A stretch of 64,000 bases of DNA from Mogibacterium diversum_A (GTDB lineage Bacteria; Bacillota; Clostridia; Peptostreptococcales; Anaerovoracaceae). The notes under the pieces were generated by a model. That model was not told where the DNA came from. It made no database searches and worked only from the letters and a program-made list of their open reading frames with translations. Shown one piece after another: positions 35,852-44,509 of the stretch. The stretch spans positions 1 to 64,000 of the forward strand of contig NZ_CALIZG010000023.1 in assembly GCF_938028775.1 (NCBI RefSeq). The letters run 5' to 3'. The number at the start of each line of letters is the position of its first letter. The first letter of the stretch is position 1. The translations under genes and the position numbers were made by a program.

Positions 35852-35881
35852 TATATACAGGTGTCATGACACCTGTATATA
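35852..35881 (+). promoter_or_regulatory. perfect 30-bp palindrome, probable NiaR operator
   Basis: The core ACAGGTGTCATGACACCTGT is flanked on both sides by TATAT/ATATA, giving 30 bp of perfect symmetry. It lies just before the AGGAGG of the transporter gene and right after niaR. Symmetric ACAGGTGT/ACACCTGT half-sites fit what I recall of NiaR boxes in Firmicutes. Confidence 0.8.
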
Positions 35882-35898
35882 GTTAGGAGGCTTTTTTA

Positions 35899-36987
35899 AT
35901 GGCTAGTTTTACTTCATTTCTAAAACGCAAGGATATAATCATCTCTGGAAAGAGATATGGAATTGATGCACTTGGTGCTATGGCTCAGGGACTATTTTGT
36001 TCGCTACTTATAGGAACAATCATCAATACTATCGGAGTACAGCTTCACATCTCTGCCCTATCGCAGACTGTCGCTACTATAGGTGGTATTAAATACACTG
36101 TAGGTGGTCTTGCGATGGCTATGGGAGGACCTGCAATGGCATGTGCAATCGGATATGCTCTTGCTGCTCCACCGTTAGTTCTATTCTCCCTCATCACTGT
36201 CGGTTTCGCTTCAAATGCGCTTGGAGGAGCTGGAGGACCACTCGCAGTACTATTTGTAGCGATAATAGCAGCTGAATGCGGAAAAGCTGTGTCCAAGGAA
36301 ACTAAAGTAGATATCCTGGTCACACCGAGTGTAACTATCGGCATAGGAATCGCTTTGTCTTGGTTAATCGCACCTACGCTTGGAAACGCAGCTATGAAGA
36401 TGGGCGATATTATAATGTGGGCTACCGAACTTCAGCCTCTACTCATGGGAATTATTGTCGCTGTAGTTGTAGGTATAGCACTTACTTTACCAATATCTTC
36501 TGCGGCTATTTGCGCAGCCCTAGGTCTGACAGGACTCGCCGGCGGTGCAGCACTTGCTGGCTGTTGTGCACAGATGGTTGGATTCGCAGTTGCTTCATAT
36601 GAAGATAATGGCGTCGGTGGCCTCGTATCACAGGGAGTTGGAACATCGATGCTTCAGATGGGTAATATAGTTAGAAACCCAAGGATATGGATAGCCCCTA
36701 CTATTGCATCTGCTATCACAGGTCCTATTGCAACCTGCGTGTTCCATCTCGAGATGAACGGCCCGGCTATAGCAAGTGGCATGGGAACATGTGGTCTAGT
36801 CGGACCTCTAGGTGTGTATTCAGGCTGGATTGCTGATATAGCAAAAGGAACAAAAGCAGGGATTACTTCAATGGATTGGCTCGGTCTCATCCTAATATCT
36901 GTAGTTCTACCAGCAATATTAACCATACTGTTACACAAGGCTGTCAAGAGAGCTGGCTGGGTTAAAGCAGGAGATCAGAAGCTATAG
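35899..36987 (+). CDS. PTS_EIIC_2/PfoR-like membrane transporter, candidate niacin transporter
   Basis: 362 aa with about ten hydrophobic helices rich in Gly and Ala. The start MASFTSFLKRKDIIISGKRY and the run GGLAMAMGGPAMACAIGYAL match the EIIC_2 (PfoR-like) group of PTS-related permeases. No phosphorylation (EIIA/EIIB) partner is encoded nearby, so transport need not be phosphotransfer-driven. AGGAGG lies 8 bases before the ATG. The adjacent niaR gene and the palindrome in the promoter suggest uptake of a niacin-type NAD precursor; this is inference, as named NiaP/NiaX/NiaY proteins differ or were not comparable here. Confidence 0.85.
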   Translation: MASFTSFLKRKDIIISGKRYGIDALGAMAQGLFCSLLIGTIINTIGVQLHISALSQTVATIGGIKYTVGGLAMAMGGPAMACAIGYALAAPPLVLFSLITVGFASNALGGAGGPLAVLFVAIIAAECGKAVSKETKVDILVTPSVTIGIGIALSWLIAPTLGNAAMKMGDIIMWATELQPLLMGIIVAVVVGIALTLPISSAAICAALGLTGLAGGAALAGCCAQMVGFAVASYEDNGVGGLVSQGVGTSMLQMGNIVRNPRIWIAPTIASAITGPIATCVFHLEMNGPAIASGMGTCGLVGPLGVYSGWIADIAKGTKAGITSMDWLGLILISVVLPAILTILLHKAVKRAGWVKAGDQKL

Positions 36988-37035
36988 GCTAATAATTATT
37001 TTCAAAAAATCTGTAACCAATTAAATAATCTCAAT

Positions 37036-37098
37036 AAAAATGTGCCTAGCACAGAGTGTGATCCCCCTAATTTCACACAGTGCTTGGCACATTTTTTA
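37036..37098. terminator. bidirectional terminator between transporter and rarD
   Basis: AAAAATGTGCC...GGCACATTTTTT form a long, nearly complete hairpin (with TAGCAC/GTGCTT and GTGTGA/TCACAC inside), with A/T tracts on both sides, between convergent genes. Confidence 0.9.
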
Positions 37099-37116
37099 AT
37101 TAGATTTTACTATATT

Positions 37117-38034
37117 CTAGTTTACCTTAATACTCTGAACATCCTCGCTACTCTTACTATCCTTACCACTTTTAAATTCACCATATGAAAAGAATATAAG
37201 ACCTATCCAAATCAATCCAAACGCCATAATCAGCACTTTATCAACGGGTTCTTTATACAAGAAAATCCCTAGCATAAGCGCCAATGTAGGACTGAGGTAT
37301 TCCGTCAAACCGAGCACGAACATAGATGTTCTCTGAGCTGCATAAGCGAATAGCCCAAGAGGTATGGCTGTTGCAAGCCCACATAGGAGTAACAGGAAGT
37401 ATTGATATGATTCTCCAACTCCAAGCGCTCCTGCCCCATGCAGTTCAAGCCATACTATTACGCATAACATAATCGGAGCCATAAAAATAGTTTCATATAG
37501 AAGCGATATAACAGGTGGCTGGTCTACAGTCTTTTTTATCGCTGAATAGATTGCAAATGTCGTCGCTAGTATGAGTGCTATTCCTGGAACCTGTCCAAAG
37601 TGAACCAAGATTACGATTACACTTGCAGCCGCAAGTATTACGGCAGTAGATTTGTAAACTGTAAGCTTCTCTTTAAAGAAGATAGCCCCAAATATACATA
37701 CTACGAGTGGTTCTATATAATATCCAATACTCGTCTGGATTATATGACCAGAGTTAACCGCCCAGATATAAATGCTCCAGTTGCTCGTTACGATAAGCCC
37801 TGCTACGAAAAATTTGAGTGAGGTCCGCCAATCCTTTAGCGGTGAAAAAATCCTGCTCCATGAGTACTTAAAACGCGCAGCAATTATACATACTACTGCA
37901 ATCATCAGAATCCTATATATAATGATAGTAGATGACGGTATTGGAATTAGCGATTTCCAGTAAATTGGAAGAATACCCCACAGCCCAGCACAACCAAGTG
38001 CAGCAAAGAAACCCTTTTCATAATTTTTCTTCAT
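37117..38034 (-). CDS. rarD: EamA-family permease, RarD type
   Basis: 305 aa with ten predicted membrane helices in two EamA halves. N-terminal GFFAALGCAGLWGILPIYWK and the central WAVNSGHIIQTSIGYYIEPL are typical of RarD (chloramphenicol-sensitive protein) members. The last 25 residues are Lys/Ser/Asp-rich and cytoplasmic. CAGGGGATTAATTT precedes the ATG. Substrates of RarD proteins are not established; drug or metabolite transport is only a family guess. It converges on the NiaR-linked transporter. Confidence 0.9.
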   Translation of the reverse strand: MKKNYEKGFFAALGCAGLWGILPIYWKSLIPIPSSTIIIYRILMIAVVCIIAARFKYSWSRIFSPLKDWRTSLKFFVAGLIVTSNWSIYIWAVNSGHIIQTSIGYYIEPLVVCIFGAIFFKEKLTVYKSTAVILAAASVIVILVHFGQVPGIALILATTFAIYSAIKKTVDQPPVISLLYETIFMAPIMLCVIVWLELHGAGALGVGESYQYFLLLLCGLATAIPLGLFAYAAQRTSMFVLGLTEYLSPTLALMLGIFLYKEPVDKVLIMAFGLIWIGLIFFSYGEFKSGKDSKSSEDVQSIKVN

Positions 38035-38232
38035 AAATTAATCCCCTGCAGATAAATTCACAATAAGGTGTGCAGTAAAAAGCAGTACACCAAAAGCATA
38101 AATTCTGTAATTACAAATAAAAATGTAGCAAACATTATATCATCCTTTGCAGATTGTCACAATAAATGTTATCCTTATACATCATAAATGACTATATATA
38201 TACAAATTCAAACAGTTAATTGGAGATTTGAT

Positions 38233-38811
38233 ATGAAAAAGATTGAAGTAGATGTGGAAGTTAGTGCTAGACATGTTCACCTCTGCCAAAGTGATATAGA
38301 AAAACTTTTTGGCACTGGATATGAGCTTACACCAAAAAAGCAAATTATTGTAGGCTATGTTGCGGAAGAAAGGCTCGCACTTGTTGGACCTAAAGGCACT
38401 CTTCGAAATGTCGCTATTCTCGGACCTGCTCGTCCAGAAACGCAGGTTGAGCTAGCAGCAACTGATGCTAGAAATTTAGGTATCGAAACACCTCTTAGAC
38501 TTTCCGGTGATTTAGCGAATACACCAGGAATTAAAATCACAGCTAAAAATGGTGCCACAACTGAAATTGATCATGGCTGCATAGTCGCAAAAAGGCATAT
38601 TCACCTATCTAAAGAAGATGCAGATCATTTGCAGGTAACCACGGGAGACGAAGTCTCTCTAAAAATCGATACAGGATGCGGCAGAGCACTAACCTTTGAA
38701 GAGGTGGTCGTACGTGTCGGCAACACCAGAACCGTTGTTCACTTAGATACTGACGAGGGAAATGCGGCATGTACGGGAAAATCATGTAAAGGAATATGCT
38801 TTTCTAAATAA
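38233..38811 (+). CDS. pduL: PduL-type phosphate acyltransferase
   Basis: 192 aa from the ATG at 38233, preceded by TTGGAG; an upstream in-frame ATG lacks a site. PduL converts acyl-CoA plus phosphate to acyl phosphate (propionyl- or acetyl-), a step that yields ATP through acetate kinase. Two beta-barrel repeats each begin with a metal-binding His motif: VSARHVHLCQSDI near residue 7 and VAKRHIHLSKEDA near 118, giving the zinc-site histidines. No microcompartment shell gene or encapsulation peptide is apparent, so this is probably a cytoplasmic housekeeping phosphotransacetylase. A TRIC-type gene follows closely. Confidence 0.93.
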   Translation: MKKIEVDVEVSARHVHLCQSDIEKLFGTGYELTPKKQIIVGYVAEERLALVGPKGTLRNVAILGPARPETQVELAATDARNLGIETPLRLSGDLANTPGIKITAKNGATTEIDHGCIVAKRHIHLSKEDADHLQVTTGDEVSLKIDTGCGRALTFEEVVVRVGNTRTVVHLDTDEGNAACTGKSCKGICFSK

Positions 38812-38853
38812 ATAAGGGGTGCTTTTACATCATTGATACGCAGGAGAAGGAAA

Positions 38854-39513
38854 TTGTCATCATTATACAGTCTTGAAAATATAGTCTTCGCACTTGAAAT
38901 AATCGGCACCATCGCCTTTGCCATCTCGGGAGCCACTCTCGGACTGGAAAAAGGCATGGATCTCATGGGAATCACTATCCTTGGCCTTACTACTGGTGTT
39001 GGCGGAGGAATTATCAGAGATTTAATCGTCGGTCAAACTCCCCCTCTCACATTTAGAAACCCGACTTATTTAATTATTTCTGTCGTGGTTTCAGTAATCG
39101 TATTTACACCGCCAGTTAGAAGATGGATTTTCTCGGATTCCACTCTATACGACTGGCTTATGCTCATCATGGATTCGGTTGGGCTTGGAGTGTTTACAGT
39201 TCTTGGTATCAAATCAGCGTATAATGCAACTTCTATTCATGGGGTTATACTATTTGCCTTTGTTGGAGTCCTCACTGGAGTTGGCGGTGGAGTTCTCAGA
39301 GATATAATGGCTGGCGATAGACCATATATATTTGTAAAGCACTTTTATGCTAGCGCCTCTCTCATCGGAGCGCTCACATGTATAGCACTATGGGATAGAG
39401 TCGGCACAGTACTTGCCATGGGAACTGGGGCTGGACTCATAGTCTTACTCAGACTTCTTGCGGCTCATTACCACTGGAGTTTACCTAAGGCTAAAATGCC
39501 TCAAGATAACTAG
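38854..39513 (+). CDS. TRIC-type cation channel family protein (UPF0126)
   Basis: 219 aa from the TTG at 38854, seven bases after AGGAG; a TTG at 38833 has no site. Two repeats of three helices each contain the signature glycines: LGLTTGVGGGIIRDLIVGQT near residue 50 and FVGVLTGVGGGVLRDIMAGD near 140. Seven membrane helices in all. Prokaryotic TRIC proteins form trimeric K+/Na+ channels. The gene lies 42 nt after pduL and is probably on the same transcript, though no functional link is obvious. Confidence 0.9.
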   Translation: MSSLYSLENIVFALEIIGTIAFAISGATLGLEKGMDLMGITILGLTTGVGGGIIRDLIVGQTPPLTFRNPTYLIISVVVSVIVFTPPVRRWIFSDSTLYDWLMLIMDSVGLGVFTVLGIKSAYNATSIHGVILFAFVGVLTGVGGGVLRDIMAGDRPYIFVKHFYASASLIGALTCIALWDRVGTVLAMGTGAGLIVLLRLLAAHYHWSLPKAKMPQDN

Positions 39514-39520
39514 GTATAAA

Positions 39521-39562
39521 ATAAAAAAAATCGCATCAACGCGTGATGCGATTATTTTTTAT
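39521..39562. terminator. bidirectional terminator between TRIC gene and Rrf2 gene
   Basis: AATCGCATCA (39529-39538) pairs with TGATGCGATT (39544-39553); the plus side continues ATTTTTTATTTT and the minus side has a T tract from the upstream A run. It overlaps the last codon of the Rrf2 gene. Confidence 0.9.
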
Positions 39563-39963
39563 TTTGCGTCAAAAAGCTCACCTAGAGAGTGTTTTTTCAA
39601 ATCAGTATTTATATTTTCTTGAATACGTAATAATTCCTTTCGAAGCGCACATGTGTCTCGGTCTGTGTTCAAAAGACACGAAACATCTTGCTTTAGGCAC
39701 TCACATACAAGTGAATGTGGCTCTATAGCCTGGTGCACATCATACAGGGTAATCTCCGTCAGCGGTCTGCTCAGCACATAGCCACCACTGCTCCCCCTTA
39801 CTCCGTATATGATACCAGCCTTATCGAGCTTCCTTGATACCTTATAAGCGATTGCCTCTGATATGAATTCACCTTCCACGAATGAACTTATGCTCGTGGG
39901 TCTATCTGTCGACAGATTCTTAAGGACCCTTACTGCATAGTCTGTCTCTCGATTAAAAAGCAT
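39559..39963 (-). CDS. Rrf2-family transcriptional regulator with Cys-rich loop
   Basis: 134 aa. N-terminal winged helix of Rrf2 type (NRETDYAVRVLKNLSTDR, then GVRGSSGGYVLSRPL). A later segment VCECLKQDVSCLLNTDRDTC has four cysteines, which in IscR/NsrR-type members hold a redox- or NO-sensitive Fe-S cluster. The spacing differs from IscR, so a cluster is possible, not certain. GAGGAG lies very close to the ATG. The nearby MATE gene lies upstream on the same strand, and an almost perfect 21-bp palindrome sits about 160 bp upstream of the start. Confidence 0.88.
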   Translation of the reverse strand: MLFNRETDYAVRVLKNLSTDRPTSISSFVEGEFISEAIAYKVSRKLDKAGIIYGVRGSSGGYVLSRPLTEITLYDVHQAIEPHSLVCECLKQDVSCLLNTDRDTCALRKELLRIQENINTDLKKHSLGELFDAK

Positions 39964-40124
39964 TTCTCCTCACTTTTCTATTTCTGTAGTAACACAACGT
40001 CCATACAAACAGCGATATTCAATCTAACAATGCATCATGGATATTTAATCAGCAATAGTGATAAGTATGAGTATTGTAATAAAATTCCACTGAGTTTAGC
40101 AACGATAATACAAAAGATATACAT

Positions 40125-40145
40125 ATTGTACTAAATTAATACAAT
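40125..40145 (-). promoter_or_regulatory. near-perfect 21-bp palindrome (ATTGTA-N9-TACAAT)
   Basis: ATTGTA and TACAAT flank a 9-bp AT-rich centre; 9 of 10 arm positions matter and only two pairs fail. It lies between the MATE stop and the Rrf2 gene. A similar half-site, ATTGTATTA, occurs in the GntR inverted repeat at 43667. Confidence 0.45.
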
Positions 40146-40152
40146 GCACAAT

Positions 40153-41487
40153 CTACATGTCGTCAAAAGTTTCAGCTATCGCGACTCTACGAGTCTTCCT
40201 GTACAGAAGAACTGCTGCTATCATAGAAAGCATCTCTGATACGGCAAGTGAGAGCCATACATTAGATACGTCAAGCATAGTTGCGATTAACGCAAGCGAA
40301 AGCAGAAGCGTCAGTGTACATCTCATCAGCGATATGAAAGCTGCAACCCTAGACCTCTCGAGAGCAGTTAGATATCCAGCGATGATGATATTCATACTGA
40401 GCATTGGAAATGCCAAAGCTATCAGTCTAAGCGCATACGATACTTCCAGGATAAGTGCATCTCCATCATTAACAAATAGCATCGCTATATAATTTCCAAA
40501 CACCAGCACAACCGCTATCTCTAATACGGCTAATATGAGCCCCGATCTAATCTCATAACCAAAGATAGTGTGGAATGTATCCCTCTCGTGTCTACCGTGA
40601 TAGTAACTAACGAGGGGCTGTGCGCCTTGAGCAATCCCATTTGCAAGAACCGTCGCCAGCAGAATTACATATGATAGTATCGAATAGATAATCAGCTCTC
40701 TATCGTGCATAAAAGTAACGATAAACCTGTTAAAGATAAATGTCACTATTCCCGGCGACATCTCTGTAATACCTGAAGGTATACCGCTCATGAATTGACG
40801 AAACATAAGTCCGCGTCTGAACTTAAATCTCGTAAAACGAAGTGTCGCTTTCCTCCCTGCAAAGTGAATCAGGTAGATGATAATTACGACCGTCTGAGAA
40901 AAAGAGGTTGCTAGTCCAGCTCCAACTATGCCCCAATTCAGCTTAAATATCGTGTACCAATCGAGTAAGATGTTAAGAATCACCCCGAGCAGCACGTAGA
41001 TAGTGGCGAGTTCTGGAAATCCGTCAGTAGCAAGGAGCAGTTCGAGATTATATGAAATCACGAACGAAAATATGAACGGTGCTATCGTGAGAAGATAACT
41101 CCTTACATATGGAAGCGTAGATTCCGTCGCTCCAAGCAACCTGCACAGCGGATTTAGGAAAATAAATACCAGCACGCTGATTACTATCGACAACAAAACA
41201 AGTGAAACTAAGCTCTCTGTGAATACGCGTCTCGCCTCAACAGTACGGTTTTGACCGAGAAGACGGGCAACTATTGTTGATGTACCCACCGCGAAAGTTA
41301 TTGAAATTGCAAACAGCAAGGTGACGAACGGCGTAGCAATTGAGACGGCAGCTAGAGCCGTCTCGGATACACCTCGAGCTACGAAAATCCCATCAACTAT
41401 TGTGTACAGCGTGAATATGAGCTGTCCAGCCATCGCGGGAAAAATGTATCGCAAATATTTATTTATCAGCGAATCATTTCTATTCAA
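40153..41487 (-). CDS. MATE-family efflux transporter
   Basis: 444 aa with twelve predicted membrane helices in two halves. Starts at TTG 41487 (after GGAAGGATGACGAGAA); no in-frame ATG is available nearby. Family marks: FPAMAGQLIFTLYTIVDGIFVAR near the N-terminus, and in the second half GIAQGAQPLVSYYHGR, which is typical of the clostridial MATE subgroup. Members export cationic drugs or metabolites with Na+ or H+; the substrate here is unknown. It is followed by the Rrf2 gene on the same strand, whose control over it is a possibility only. Confidence 0.93.
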   Translation of the reverse strand: MNRNDSLINKYLRYIFPAMAGQLIFTLYTIVDGIFVARGVSETALAAVSIATPFVTLLFAISITFAVGTSTIVARLLGQNRTVEARRVFTESLVSLVLLSIVISVLVFIFLNPLCRLLGATESTLPYVRSYLLTIAPFIFSFVISYNLELLLATDGFPELATIYVLLGVILNILLDWYTIFKLNWGIVGAGLATSFSQTVVIIIYLIHFAGRKATLRFTRFKFRRGLMFRQFMSGIPSGITEMSPGIVTFIFNRFIVTFMHDRELIIYSILSYVILLATVLANGIAQGAQPLVSYYHGRHERDTFHTIFGYEIRSGLILAVLEIAVVLVFGNYIAMLFVNDGDALILEVSYALRLIALAFPMLSMNIIIAGYLTALERSRVAAFISLMRCTLTLLLSLALIATMLDVSNVWLSLAVSEMLSMIAAVLLYRKTRRVAIAETFDDM

Positions 41488-41663
41488 TTCTCGTCATCCT
41501 TCCAATGCTGTGAAGCTTCTCTCACTATCACATGATCTGCGTTGTCAGATTGTCACGATTAATCGCACAAACCCCTTCTTAACCAAGTGCGTTACAACGT
41601 GTAGAGTTAGTATACTAGCATTTTTATGTAACTGCAATCCGTTCATTTCAAAGACTTCTGTAC

Positions 41664-41699
41664 AAAATAAAAGCCGAATCAAATTATTTTGAATCCGGC
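41664..41699 (-). terminator. terminator after the GntR-linked ABC operon
   Basis: GCCGGATTCAAA (minus strand) pairs with TTTGATTCGGC with one bulge, followed by TTTTATTTTG, 55 bp after the permease stop. The rest of 41488-41753 shows nothing convincing. Confidence 0.75.
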
Positions 41700-41753
41700 T
41701 CTTACATTATAATTTGTTTATAAAAATTGATGAATTATCAGCACATTATGTGC

Positions 41754-42539
41754 CTACTCCAGGTTAAGTCTGTTCTTCATCAGATAGTTAGATGCGAGGA
41801 AGTATATTGCACACTCTACAACCTGCAAAAGTATAATTCCTCCGACTCCATACTGTGCGATTCTAATCTGATTGCTATTCACAGCCAGGTTTAATGCAAA
41901 GTCGCCAGATAGATGTCCAGTTACTACAATCGCAGCATACACCTCTGCTATTGTGAGTACTACGAAGAAAACTCCCTGCAAAAGTGATTTGAAGCTGCTG
42001 AACTGCACGCTTAAGTTAATGCATGCAAGTGTCTTAAGAAGGAATCGGCTGATGTATACAACTCCTAGCAATAGCACCTCAAACAGAAATATTATTATTG
42101 CCCTTGCCTCTGCCGGCCTCTCGTTCATAAACATCTTTATCTGATGATAAGAATCTGGTCCATTCGTCGCAATGCTTACTATCATCATGATGAAGATTCC
42201 AACAAATGCCGTTATTACCATCCAAACTGTACTGGCAATTACCTTGCTCCAGATATGTGTACTTATCTTTACAGGTAGCGCGAGCGTAAAATACCCTTCA
42301 GCCCCATAGAAATTCTTGTAGAATCTGCGGTCAATAACCACTACTAACGTCATTATAATTGCAGCTATAAACGAGATCGCCCAAACTACATAGAGAAGAT
42401 TTTCTACAAACTCAGATGTGTACTTCGATGCCTTTGGTAAAACAGCAGTTATCAAAGTGAGAGATAACCAAACCAAGTACAGAACTCCGAGATTGTTCAT
42501 CAGCGATTTAAACTCATATTTTAATAATTTACCTAGCAT
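41754..42539 (-). CDS. ABC-2-type transporter permease
   Basis: 261 aa with six hydrophobic segments, beginning MLGKLLKYEFKSLMNN, the usual amphipathic entry of ABC-2 permeases. A polar loop lies near residues 125-150. It overlaps the ATPase gene by 7 bp and completes a GntR-ATPase-permease operon. Such YtrA-regulated ABC systems in Firmicutes respond to cell-envelope antibiotics or act in envelope homeostasis; the substrate cannot be read from sequence. Confidence 0.88.
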   Translation of the reverse strand: MLGKLLKYEFKSLMNNLGVLYLVWLSLTLITAVLPKASKYTSEFVENLLYVVWAISFIAAIIMTLVVVIDRRFYKNFYGAEGYFTLALPVKISTHIWSKVIASTVWMVITAFVGIFIMMIVSIATNGPDSYHQIKMFMNERPAEARAIIIFLFEVLLLGVVYISRFLLKTLACINLSVQFSSFKSLLQGVFFVVLTIAEVYAAIVVTGHLSGDFALNLAVNSNQIRIAQYGVGGIILLQVVECAIYFLASNYLMKNRLNLE

Positions 42540-43228
42540 TTGAACACCTCCCTGAACAGTTTATCAATGCTCTGCCCCTTCTTCTCACGCAAGCTTTCAG
42601 CAGTCTCGTGAACCACGATTTCACCGTCTTTGATGAAGATTACATCGTCGAGCACCGATTCGATATCGGCGATTAGGTGAGTGGAAATAATCACTACAGC
42701 CTCAGGATTGTAATTGGTAATAATCGTTCTAAGAATATAGTCTCTAGTCGCTGGATCAACGCCTGCGATAGGTTCATCGAGTAGATATACTTCAGCATTA
42801 CGTGCCATCGTTAGGATGAGCTGCACCTTTTCCTTGGTCCCTTTGGACATCGCTTTTAGCTTAAGCCCTTTCTCAATACCGAGATCATTGAGCATCGATA
42901 GAGCTTTGAGTTTATCGAAGTCATCGAAGAAATCCTGATATAGGCGCACGAGGCTGCCAGCAGTCATATACGTAGGGTACGTCATCTTATCAGGCAGGTA
43001 AGCGACCTTTGCCTTTGTCTTTTCACTAGGCCTGTCTCCATCTATCAGGACCTCACCGGCATCGGGTCTCAGTAATCCCATGATTATCTTAATTAGCGTT
43101 GTCTTGCCTGAGCCATTTGGTCCCATGAGTCCAACAATCTGTCCCTTGTCTATATCTAGGTCAACACCAGATAGCGCTAGCTTTGAGCCGTATGCTTTGC
43201 TCAAATCCTTTATCTCTATTATGCTCAT
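42533..43228 (-). CDS. ABC transporter ATP-binding protein
   Basis: 231 aa. Walker A GPNGSGKTTLIKI near residue 36, the signature region MSKGTKEKVQLILTMA (SKG instead of SGG, common in this subgroup), Walker B VYLLDEPIAGVDP, and the switch His in IISTHLIADIE. GGAGAAATA precedes the ATG, which shares one base with the GntR stop. Energises the overlapping ABC-2 permease. C-terminal KKGQSIDKLFREVFKC is typical of this subfamily. Confidence 0.95.
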   Translation of the reverse strand: MSIIEIKDLSKAYGSKLALSGVDLDIDKGQIVGLMGPNGSGKTTLIKIIMGLLRPDAGEVLIDGDRPSEKTKAKVAYLPDKMTYPTYMTAGSLVRLYQDFFDDFDKLKALSMLNDLGIEKGLKLKAMSKGTKEKVQLILTMARNAEVYLLDEPIAGVDPATRDYILRTIITNYNPEAVVIISTHLIADIESVLDDVIFIKDGEIVVHETAESLREKKGQSIDKLFREVFKC

Positions 43229-43596
43229 TATTTCTCCTTTCCCACGCAGCTCGTAACTGCTTCTATAATCTCCATGTCACTCATCCCAATATTACGCAGT
43301 TTCTCGACTAGCTCGTCAACATATGCACTAGATAAACTCTTGTAAATTTCCTTCAGCACTCTCGCATCCTCCGTCACAAATCTTCCGTTGGTCCTCTCTG
43401 TGCGCACTAGCCCATTTCGCTCGAGCTCCGCAAGCGCTCTCTGTACCGTGTTCGGATTGACACAAGCTTCAGCAGCAATATCTCTTACGGACGGTAATTT
43501 CTGTCCCGGTGAATAGTCGTGTCTGGCAATTCTCACGGTTAACTCATTTACAATTTGCGAGTATATCGGGATACCATCGACAAATTTCCATTCCAT
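43228..43596 (-). CDS. GntR-family regulator, YtrA subfamily
   Basis: 122 aa from the ATG at 43596, preceded by GAGGAGAC; the longer form lacks support. A winged helix (IPIYSQIVNELTVRIARHDY, PGQKLPSVRDIAAEACVNPN, TVQRALAELERNGLVRTER) is followed by a short helical tail instead of an effector domain, the YtrA architecture. It is the first gene of the ABC operon and probably represses it. A perfect 17-bp-arm inverted repeat 71 bp upstream is the likely operator. Confidence 0.93.
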   Translation of the reverse strand: MEWKFVDGIPIYSQIVNELTVRIARHDYSPGQKLPSVRDIAAEACVNPNTVQRALAELERNGLVRTERTNGRFVTEDARVLKEIYKSLSSAYVDELVEKLRNIGMSDMEIIEAVTSCVGKEK

Positions 43597-43666
43597 GCTA
43601 GTCTCCTCTCTAAATCTATTAATGCGATTTGTTTCATACCTATTTCGAACCATAGATAAATAAATC

Positions 43667-43706
43667 GATGTGTTATTGTATTAAGTTACTAATACAATAA
43701 CACATC
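43667..43706 (-). promoter_or_regulatory. 40-bp inverted repeat, likely GntR operator
   Basis: GATGTGTTATTGTATTA (43667-43683) and its exact complement (43690-43706) are separated by AGTTAC. The minus-strand arm contains TACAAT, which could be the -10 element, so a bound regulator would block it. It lies upstream of the GntR operon and downstream of the other ABC permease. Confidence 0.7.
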
Positions 43707-43755
43707 ATAAATCAAATTCAAGGTATTTTTTATGAAGATTTTCTTAAGGTGCTAC

Positions 43756-44508
43756 TTAATTTTTTCTACCTCTCACCTTAAACGCTATGAGCACAACCAC
43801 TGCACTAAGAGCAGACATGAAGATCATGGACTGAATCAGCGGTCCAAAGTTATATTCCCTGCCTAACCAGAAATCTATGTAGTCGTTGCCAAGCTGTGCA
43901 GTTGGAAGTAGTTCAGATATCCATCTAACTGATTTAGGAAGATCAGTTATCCTAATTCCCATGTATCCGCTCAAAATCATCATTGCGAAATAGATTGCCA
44001 TCACAACGCCATACGTTGGACCAAACTTTCCTATCAGTGTCGCTATGCCATGAGCGAGCGCCATCAAGATTATAGCGAGAAGATATATTCCCAAAATCCA
44101 AACCACCGCAGCTGCAAACCTCGGCTTAAGTATTTTTAGGAAAGGGACAGTTCCACCAAGGTAAATAAATATGCAGAGCGTCAATATAATCAAGTTCGCT
44201 ACCACTTTGTTGAGCAATATGTCCTTCTCCGAAAATCCGAAGAGGAGCAAACGTTCAGGGATTTTCTTATCAAGCTCATTTGAATAAATCGCTGCATGAT
44301 TCAGAAATATGCTCGCCAGCGGAATAAGCATCGCCATGCCAATAAATATTGTAGTTACCACTTCATCCTTCATGTTCTTAGGGATATCGCCAAGTGTTCC
44401 CCTGACAATCATATGCAGTAGAAGCACTGGAAAAATTGAGCCAAAGAATACCGCATAGACATTGTGAAGTGTATTCTGAAATTCGTATCTTATCGTATAT
44501 CTATTCAT
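43756..44508 (-). CDS. ABC-2-type permease of a two-component-linked transporter
   Basis: 250 aa from the ATG at 44508, after GGAGAGGTAAA; an in-frame start five codons earlier would overlap the ATPase gene. Six hydrophobic segments, an N-terminal MNRYTIRYEFQNTLHNVYAV, and a central GHGIAT-like run (LAHGIATLIGKFGPTYG). Last gene of the four-gene unit regulator-kinase-ATPase-permease. Envelope-stress or antimicrobial-peptide export is a common role of such units; no substrate can be assigned. Confidence 0.88.
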   Translation of the reverse strand: MNRYTIRYEFQNTLHNVYAVFFGSIFPVLLLHMIVRGTLGDIPKNMKDEVVTTIFIGMAMLIPLASIFLNHAAIYSNELDKKIPERLLLFGFSEKDILLNKVVANLIILTLCIFIYLGGTVPFLKILKPRFAAAVVWILGIYLLAIILMALAHGIATLIGKFGPTYGVVMAIYFAMMILSGYMGIRITDLPKSVRWISELLPTAQLGNDYIDFWLGREYNFGPLIQSMIFMSALSAVVVLIAFKVRGRKN

Positions 44509-44509
44509 T

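Noticed and set aside
38035..38187. Possible promoter or operator in the gap between rarD and pduL.
   Set aside because: Several AT-rich stretches exist but no -35/-10 pair of good quality or clear palindrome was found by eye.
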